Source: Bacteroidota bacterium (GTDB taxonomy: Bacteria; Bacteroidota; Bacteroidia; Flavobacteriales; Crocinitomicaceae). Taken from it: a stretch of 19,066 bases of DNA. Numbering within the stretch: the first letter of the stretch is position 1; every line of letters begins with the position of its first letter. The position numbers and the translations under genes were made by a program. The notes beneath the pieces are model-generated. The model was not told the origin of the DNA and ran no database searches. It worked only from the letters and a program-made list of their open reading frames with translations. Below are positions 14,037 through 19,066 of this stretch, in pieces. The stretch covers positions 1 to 19,066 of the forward strand of contig JAKQEZ010000444.1 in NCBI GenBank assembly GCA_029558435.1. Reading direction: 5' to 3'.

Positions 14037-15061
14037 AAGTTGCACACATAGGTTCCAATTCTGTTCATGTTTCTCGATTTATTGAAGCACTTAACACTCA
14101 TGCTGTAGAACAAGTACTCATTGCAGAAACACCTGTTGACATTAATTTCAACATCCAAACATTATTGGTTGATTTTCATACATTTAATCCATTTACACTG
14201 CTAAGAAATAAGCGTTTAGCAACCAATTTTTTAAAAGAATTCAACCCAGATATCATCCACATTCATCAAGTAAATAGAATTGCTTTTTGGATTGCTCTGA
14301 TTGCTAAAAAATTAAACATCCCTGTTGTTACAACTGCGTGGGGCAGTGATGTGTTGTTGATGCCTCAAAAAAATTGGCTTTATCGTTATTTGGTTACCAA
14401 AACATTGCAAAATAGTAAACTAGTAACAGCTGATGCGGATGTTATGCTTCATGCAATGCAAAACTTAGTTCCTGCGGGTGTTCGTTATGAAAAAATTCAA
14501 TATGGAATAGATCCCGTTGAGTTGACTTTAAATAAAGAAAATATAGTTTATTCAAACAGATTACACAAGTCATTATATCGAGTTGATAAAATAATCGAAT
14601 ATTTTGCAGAAGCTAGTGCGCACGACTCTAATTATCAATTAATTATTGCTGCAACTGGTGATGAATCTGAAAAATTAAAAAACCTTGTTGTTGACTTAAA
14701 TATTGAAAATAAGGTTGAATTTGTAGGATGGGTTAATGCTGAGCAAAACCGTTATTGGTATTCAAAAGCTCAATTTTATGTTTCCATCCCATCAAGTGAC
14801 GGTACTTCTGTGAGTTTATTAGAGGCTATTTCGGCTGGTTGCATTCCTATTGTTTCTGATTTACCTGCAAACTTAGAGTGGGTAAAGGATGGGAATACAG
14901 GGATAATTGAACAACCAAATGAAAATCCAATATTAAAAGCATTTCAATCTCAATTTGACAATGCGCTAATAGAAAATGCACAACACGTTAACAAACTGGC
15001 GAGTAGATCATTTACTGTACCTCAATTTATAACTTTTTATCATGAATGCATCAGCCGTTGA
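14033..15061 (+). CDS. GT4-family glycosyltransferase
   Basis: A 342-residue GT-B glycosyltransferase with both domains complete. The N-terminal domain has the opening KVAHIGSNSVHVSRFIEAL, the DIIHIHQVNRIAFW stretch (about 73-86) and TTAWGSDVLLMPQ (about 100-112), the W-G-S-D motif common in GT4. The C-terminal domain includes VEFVGWV and SSDGTSVSLLEAISAGCIPIVSDL (about 255-278), the donor site, again with D-G-x-S-V-S rather than the classical E at the first position. The donor is likely a nucleotide sugar from the locus, but which one is unknown. The start overlaps the previous stop as ATGA, and the end overlaps the next gene by 20 nt, so it sits in a fully coupled block. Confidence 0.88.
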   Translation: MKVAHIGSNSVHVSRFIEALNTHAVEQVLIAETPVDINFNIQTLLVDFHTFNPFTLLRNKRLATNFLKEFNPDIIHIHQVNRIAFWIALIAKKLNIPVVTTAWGSDVLLMPQKNWLYRYLVTKTLQNSKLVTADADVMLHAMQNLVPAGVRYEKIQYGIDPVELTLNKENIVYSNRLHKSLYRVDKIIEYFAEASAHDSNYQLIIAATGDESEKLKNLVVDLNIENKVEFVGWVNAEQNRYWYSKAQFYVSIPSSDGTSVSLLEAISAGCIPIVSDLPANLEWVKDGNTGIIEQPNENPILKAFQSQFDNALIENAQHVNKLASRSFTVPQFITFYHECISR

Positions 15062-16331
15062 ATCGAATAAATATGCAGTTTGGTATCCACGAATTATTGG
15101 ATTAATAGCTTTTTTTGCTTTGTTTGATTTAAAAGCAAATGCTATATTAAAACTAAATGTATTGCCAATTTTAATTCTAGGTTTTTTAGCTTTGGTTATC
15201 ACCGGTATTGTAAAAAAACAATTGAAATTTAAGTTAAAACCCTTAGCTGTTTTATTGATTGCATTTTATGTTTTATATGCCATTTATGCCATTTACACTA
15301 GAAACCCACATCAAGCGGGTGTGTATCTTGAGAATAAATTGTCGTTTTTAATTTTACCACTATTATTTAGTTTTAGGCCTATTTTTACAATCAAAAAAGA
15401 TGCAATAATCTATGGATGGATAGGTGGAACACTGGCTCTCTTTTTAGCTTCTATCGTAAATGGAGTAGCGTGTTATCTCAATTCTGAAGCTAATTCAAGT
15501 TGCTTTATTAGCTCTAATTTTTCTTTTCAATACCATCCAACGTACGCTTCTGTATATTATACTGTTTCATTTTTCTTAGCTTATTATGCGTGGAAAAACA
15601 AAGTAAAATGGTTTTCTGGGTGGGCAACAATTGCATACATGACTGTGTTTTTTATTGCTGTTTTCCTTTGTGTATCTCTAGCAGGCATGCTCTTTTTTAT
15701 GTTGGCACTATCCGTAGCAGTATTACTATTTATAAAAAATAAATGGGGTAAAAAATGGATGATAATTTCTATGATTGTTTTGCCATTTATGCTTTATGGT
15801 ATAATCAAAGGCGTTCCAAGAATTGAAGGAGAATGGTCAAACGCTGTTTGGTATGCAGAGCAATATATGAAAGAACCAAGAACTTATGTTGAAAAATGTA
15901 AACCACCACATTCTGGAACACAAACACGAATAATCATGTGGACTGTAGCTTACCATGCTTGTATGCACTATCCACTTGGAGTTGGAACAGGAAATGTTGA
16001 CGAAGTTCTTGCAACCTATTTGAGAAAATACAACCAAGAAAACATGGTGGAATACCAATACAATCCGCACAACCAATTTTTACAAACCTGGTTGGAAATC
16101 GGTGTATTGGGATTGTTGTGCTTAATAGGGATTATCGTTTACCTTATGTACATTGGCATTCAACAAAAAAACTACTTAATAATTTTAGTTGCTTTAAGCC
16201 TTGCATTTAATTGCTTGTTTGAATCTATGTTGCAACGTCAAAGTGGTATTTTCTTTTATCCATTTTTATTTTTTATTTTAGAGTGGTTTTCAACCAAAAT
16301 TAATCCAACAGACAATCGTTTATCTGAATAA
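15042..16331 (+). CDS. O-antigen ligase/polymerase-family membrane protein (WaaL/Wzy type, second copy)
   Basis: A 429-residue protein with about 11 membrane segments. The long loop at about 262-345 carries the ligase/polymerase signature: R in GTQTRIIMWTVAYHACMHYPLGVGTGN, then YNPHNQFLQTWLEIGVLGLL, where the H-N-Q-F-L-Q and E-x-G-x-x-G-L pattern is typical of WaaL/Wzy_C proteins. Cysteines C143 and C151 flank a short loop; a further pair (near 284 and 306) lies in the large loop, so disulphides in the periplasm are possible. Together with the protein at 9296 it gives two members of this family; one could be the polymerase and the other the ligase. It overlaps the GT4 gene by 20 nt. The next gene starts 15 nt after its stop. 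Confidence 0.85.
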   Translation: MNASAVESNKYAVWYPRIIGLIAFFALFDLKANAILKLNVLPILILGFLALVITGIVKKQLKFKLKPLAVLLIAFYVLYAIYAIYTRNPHQAGVYLENKLSFLILPLLFSFRPIFTIKKDAIIYGWIGGTLALFLASIVNGVACYLNSEANSSCFISSNFSFQYHPTYASVYYTVSFFLAYYAWKNKVKWFSGWATIAYMTVFFIAVFLCVSLAGMLFFMLALSVAVLLFIKNKWGKKWMIISMIVLPFMLYGIIKGVPRIEGEWSNAVWYAEQYMKEPRTYVEKCKPPHSGTQTRIIMWTVAYHACMHYPLGVGTGNVDEVLATYLRKYNQENMVEYQYNPHNQFLQTWLEIGVLGLLCLIGIIVYLMYIGIQQKNYLIILVALSLAFNCLFESMLQRQSGIFFYPFLFFILEWFSTKINPTDNRLSE

Positions 16332-16346
16332 ATCTATTTTTAATTC

Positions 16347-17402
16347 ATGAAAAAAATCATCACCATACTTGGAGCACGCCCGCAGTTTATCAAAGCTGCA
16401 GCTGTTTCTGCTGTATTTAAAAACCAAGTAAACGAGTTGTTGGTGCACACTGGGCAACATTATGATGCCAACATGTCGGATGTGTTTTTTGAAGAACTCA
16501 ACATTCCCAAACCGCAGTATCACCTCAACATTGGATCGGGCTCACATGGCGAACAAACGGGCGAAATGCTCAAAGCAATTGAAAAAGTAATACTAGCCGA
16601 ACAACCTGATTTTGTAATGGTGTATGGCGATACCAATTCCACACTGGCCGGAGCTTTGGCGGCTTCCAAATTGTTGATTCCTGTCATTCACATCGAAGCA
16701 GGATTGAGAAGTTTTAACAAAGCAATGCCCGAAGAACAAAATCGCATTTTAACCGACCATGTGTCGTCGTTGTTATTTGTGCCAACGCAAACTGCTGTGG
16801 ACAATCTAACCAACGAAGGAATTACTAATGGCGTGCATTTGGTAGGCGATGTGATGTATGATGGCATTCTTCATTTCTCGAAAATTGCTGAAGAAAAAAG
16901 CGATATATTAGAAAAATACCAACTTGAAAATAATCAATTTGTGCTTTGCACCATTCACCGTGCAGAAAACACCAACGATCCCGCACGTTTAAAAGCTATT
17001 TTTGAAGGTTTAAATCAAGCAAAAGTTAAAACAGTACTTCCATTGCATCCACGCACACAAAAATACATTGCAGATTATGGCATTACGTTAGAAAACCACA
17101 TTCAGGTGATTGAACCTGTGGGCTATTTGGACATGGTGCGTTTGGAAAGTGCTTGTTCTAAAATCGTTACCGACAGTGGCGGCGTACAAAAAGAAGCATT
17201 TTTCTTAGGAAAACCGTGCATCACCATGCGCGATGAAACCGAATGGGTGGAAACCATAGAAAATGGCTGGAATATTTTAGTGGGCGCTGATAGCTCAAAA
17301 ATTGTGAATGCATTGCAAACGTTTAACCCAACTGTTGAACGAAAAAATTACTTTGGAGATGGTACTGCCTCTCAACAAATTTTAGCGCATATATTGAAAT
17401 AA
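16347..17402 (+). CDS. wecB: UDP-N-acetylglucosamine 2-epimerase, non-hydrolysing
   Basis: This enzyme converts UDP-GlcNAc to UDP-ManNAc, or acts on a related 2-acetamido sugar. The 351-residue product has the full family layout: GARPQFIKAA (9-18), HTGQHYD (34-40), GDTNST (94-99), HIEAGLRS (115-122), PEEQNR (128-133), VGDVMYDG (166-173), TIHRAEN (202-208), LPLHPRT (231-237) and TDSGG (275-279). Next to the active site it has RDETEWVE (295-302) where E. coli WecB, as I recall, has TERPE; the ETEW form also occurs in epimerases of modified UDP-sugars, so the substrate may not be plain UDP-GlcNAc. No partner dehydrogenase (WecC) is in the window. By eye it is G/C-richer than the 9296-16331 block. 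It starts 15 nt after the ligase-like gene. Confidence 0.9.
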   Translation: MKKIITILGARPQFIKAAAVSAVFKNQVNELLVHTGQHYDANMSDVFFEELNIPKPQYHLNIGSGSHGEQTGEMLKAIEKVILAEQPDFVMVYGDTNSTLAGALAASKLLIPVIHIEAGLRSFNKAMPEEQNRILTDHVSSLLFVPTQTAVDNLTNEGITNGVHLVGDVMYDGILHFSKIAEEKSDILEKYQLENNQFVLCTIHRAENTNDPARLKAIFEGLNQAKVKTVLPLHPRTQKYIADYGITLENHIQVIEPVGYLDMVRLESACSKIVTDSGGVQKEAFFLGKPCITMRDETEWVETIENGWNILVGADSSKIVNALQTFNPTVERKNYFGDGTASQQILAHILK

Positions 17403-17413
17403 AATTTACGCAA

Positions 17414-18436
17414 ATGAATCAACTTTCTGTAGTTATACCTTGTAGAAACGAAGCACCATTTATCACCGAATGCATTGAAGCAATTTATGCGGCACAATTG
17501 CCCAGTGATACCGAATTATCTGTTTTTGTAGTAGATGGAATGAGTACGGATGCCACTCGCGAGATAGTACTAGAACTCACCAATCGTTATCCTTCATTGG
17601 CGTTGATTGATAACACCAAACAGTTAACACCTTTTGCGTTTAATTTAGGAATACATGCAAAACCGTGCGATTATGTACAAATCATTGGTGCACGTCATAT
17701 TATTTCAGAAAATTATTTAATCAACAACTTGCAAACGTTGCAAAAAGACAGTTCTATTTGGTGTGTTGGTGGCAAAATAATCAACGAATATGTGAACCCA
17801 ACAGGAAAAGTAATTTCGTTGGCAATGGCAACACAATTGGGTATGGGAATTGGAAATTTTAGAACTTTAAAAAATTCAGGTTTTACCGATACCGTTACCA
17901 GCCCGATGTATCCTTATTGGGTATTTGAAAAAATTGGCTTTTTTGACGAAGAACTGATTCGTAATCAAGATGATGACTTTAATTACCGGGTAACAAAAGC
18001 TGGTGGAAAAATCTATTTTGATGCTTCTATTTCATTAAAATACTACGTTCGTGGCGATTACAAAAATTTATGGAAACAATTTTTTCAATACGGCTATTGG
18101 AAAGTCTTTGTAAATAAAAAACACAAAGCGGTTACAACCTTTCGCCAGTTGATTCCGCCTTTGTTTACATTTTACTTGCTACTCAACGCCCTGTCGTGGC
18201 TAATTGGTGGGTATTTTGCTTTTATTGGAACCTTGCCTTTGTTTTTATACTTGGGGCTGGTTACCTATGTTTCATACGACATTCAACAATCCAATAAAGA
18301 GCTAAAATTATGGGATATTTTCAAAACATTTCCAATTTTACATGTTGGCTATGGCTTGGGATATTTGAATGGAATTTGGGATTTTATCATCCTTAAAAAA
18401 TCTCCTTCCGAAAAACAAAAAATGCTTAGTCGCTAG
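17414..18436 (+). CDS. GT2-family glycosyltransferase, ExoA-like, membrane anchored
   Basis: A 340-residue enzyme with an N-terminal GT-A domain: LSVVIPCRNEAPFI (4-17), VVDGMSTDATREI (39-51) and LTPFAFNLGIHAK (71-83), the last being typical of the ExoA (succinoglycan) group. Where most GT2 enzymes have the metal-binding D-x-D or D-A-H, this one reads QIIGARHIIS (89-98). The later acidic motif RNQDDDFNYR (183-192) is intact and would hold the catalytic base. About two to three membrane segments follow at 245-285, anchoring it at the inner membrane. The 11-nt gap to the epimerase upstream indicates the same operon; it is the last gene of the polysaccharide locus. No obvious terminator follows its stop codon. 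Donor and acceptor are unknown. Confidence 0.88.
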   Translation: MNQLSVVIPCRNEAPFITECIEAIYAAQLPSDTELSVFVVDGMSTDATREIVLELTNRYPSLALIDNTKQLTPFAFNLGIHAKPCDYVQIIGARHIISENYLINNLQTLQKDSSIWCVGGKIINEYVNPTGKVISLAMATQLGMGIGNFRTLKNSGFTDTVTSPMYPYWVFEKIGFFDEELIRNQDDDFNYRVTKAGGKIYFDASISLKYYVRGDYKNLWKQFFQYGYWKVFVNKKHKAVTTFRQLIPPLFTFYLLLNALSWLIGGYFAFIGTLPLFLYLGLVTYVSYDIQQSNKELKLWDIFKTFPILHVGYGLGYLNGIWDFIILKKSPSEKQKMLSR

Positions 18437-18477
18437 TTTTTATAATATTTTTTGTAAATTCACATAAATTTAATACC

Positions 18478-18894
18478 ATGAAAAAGATTAATTTAATAGT
18501 ATTTGCTGCACTACTTTTAGTTTTTAGTGCGTGTCAAAAATACGAAGAAGGACCTGCTTTTTCTTTGTTAACAGCAAAAACAAGATTGGTAAACCATTGG
18601 ACCATTGAAACCTATGATATTGATGGTGTTAACCAACCAATAAATGTAAACACCAATTTGGAAATGGATTTTTTTAAAGACAATACCTTTAAAAGAACAT
18701 GGACCATTTTTGGCTTTATGACAGCAGAAGAAGGAGATTGGGAATTTACCAACAACAAACTCAATGTTTTATTAAAGAAAAAGGATGGAAATATGGAGTT
18801 ATACAAAATTGTGAAATTAACCAATAATGAGCTCAAAGCAAAATACACCGATCAAAATGGTAAAACACACTCCTATTATTTCAAAGGGAAATAA
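18478..18894 (+). CDS. Small lipoprotein, lipocalin-like/DUF-type beta protein
   Basis: A 138-residue exported protein. The signal is a lipoprotein type: KK, a hydrophobic stretch, then FSAC with the lipid-modified cysteine at residue 19. The mature part opens with a leucine/tryptophan pattern (LLTAKTRLVNHWTIETYDIDG) and goes on in short strands (EMDFFKDNTFKRTW, EEGDWEFTNNKLNV, YKIVKLTNNELKAKY). This is the pattern of the small lipocalin-like lipoproteins common in Bacteroidota. No function is known to me. It follows the GT2 gene by 41 nt and has its own strong terminator. A TATTTTTTG stretch upstream loosely resembles a -7 box with one extra T, so it may have its own promoter; it is otherwise read from the polysaccharide operon. 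Confidence 0.82.
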   Translation: MKKINLIVFAALLLVFSACQKYEEGPAFSLLTAKTRLVNHWTIETYDIDGVNQPINVNTNLEMDFFKDNTFKRTWTIFGFMTAEEGDWEFTNNKLNVLLKKKDGNMELYKIVKLTNNELKAKYTDQNGKTHSYYFKGK

Positions 18895-18935
18895 AGAATT
18901 GAAGAAATAAAAAAAGGACGGATAACCCACGAATG

Positions 18936-18963
18936 GTCGGAAGAAATTTCTTCCGACTTTTTT
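18936..18963 (+). terminator. Intrinsic terminator after the lipoprotein gene
   Basis: GTCGGAAGAAA (18936-18946) and TTTCTTCCGAC (18947-18957) are perfect inverted repeats. About nine stem pairs with a 4-nt loop would form, followed by six T. It lies 41 nt after the lipoprotein stop codon. Confidence 0.88.
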
Positions 18964-18998
18964 GTATTTATTAACCTTTAAATGTTGATATAAACAAC

Positions 18999-19064
18999 TG
19001 ATTATCAATAAAATAACTTGTTTTTAAGCTTTATTTTACTTATCTTTAATGCTGATAATCAATA
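18999..19064 (+). repeat. Pair of near-identical 12-bp repeats around the edge promoter
   Basis: TGATTATCAATA (18999-19010) and TGATAATCAATA (19053-19064) match at 11 of 12 positions in direct orientation. One lies just upstream of the -33 TTG, the other over the expected transcription start. This placement suits a regulator binding site, but the sequence is A/T rich and chance is possible. Confidence 0.3.
19018..19048 (+). promoter_or_regulatory. Promoter pointing out of the right edge
   Basis: TTG (19018-19020), a 20-nt spacer and TATCTTTA (19041-19048), a 7/8 match to TAnnTTTG. It follows the terminator of the lipoprotein gene, so a new rightward gene probably starts beyond the window. 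Confidence 0.5.
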
Positions 19065-19066
19065 TA

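Noticed and set aside
1..19066. Mobile element, defence island or CRISPR array
   Set aside because: I saw no transposase, integrase, nuclease-helicase set, long terminal inverted repeats or regularly spaced repeats; every long gene is accounted for by core or glycan functions.

Overview
The window comes from a low-GC member of the Bacteroidota, most likely Flavobacteriales. The evidence is promoters of the TTG-N19/20-TAnnTTTG type, a general lack of Shine-Dalgarno sequences, a pyrE gene flanked by NUDIX and SRPBCC genes, a LETM1-related protein of the kind found in flavobacteria, and a coiled-coil gene, zapA and rny in a row. It looks like ordinary chromosome. I saw no transposase, integrase, tRNA, rRNA or CRISPR array.

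Layout. (1) 1-1063: the 5' part of a TetR-type regulator on the minus strand, cut by the window edge, is divergent from a two-gene plus-strand unit (a zinc-ribbon membrane protein and a small multi-pass membrane protein). A 16-bp palindrome lies between them. (2) 1060-3307, minus strand: an operon of a NUDIX hydrolase, a LETM1/TerB-like protein and a small unknown protein. (3) 3315-4372, plus strand: pyrE and a small SRPBCC protein, ended by a clear terminator. (4) 4573-6841, plus strand: a coiled-coil protein, zapA and RNase Y, with a strong hairpin plus T-tract between zapA and rny. (5) 6841-18436, plus strand: a surface-polysaccharide (O-antigen or capsule type) locus of ten genes. It holds a WbpP-type UDP-sugar 4-epimerase, two Wzx-type flippases, two Wzy/WaaL-type polytopic proteins, three GT4-like glycosyltransferases, a non-hydrolysing UDP-GlcNAc 2-epimerase and an ExoA-like GT2 enzyme. 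(6) 18478-18894: a small lipoprotein with its own terminator, then a likely promoter pointing out of the right edge.

How the genes fit together. The polysaccharide locus supplies nucleotide sugars (UDP-GlcNAc turned into C4 and C2 epimers), adds sugars to a lipid carrier on the cytoplasmic face, flips the product across the inner membrane and polymerises or ligates it on the periplasmic side. No initiating phosphoglycosyl transferase, Wza/Wzc export machinery or chain-length regulator is in the window, so the pathway must use genes elsewhere. The locus is welded to housekeeping genes: the rny stop codon and the epimerase start codon share one base. A second promoter at 9161-9190 nearly copies the one in front of the coiled-coil/zapA genes.

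I found no clearly new defence or mobile system. The features most worth a second look are the duplicated flippase and polymerase/ligase pair, the mutually embedded NUDIX/pyrE promoters, the two near-leaderless genes, the terminator-like hairpin in front of rny, and the structured leader at 9210-9276.
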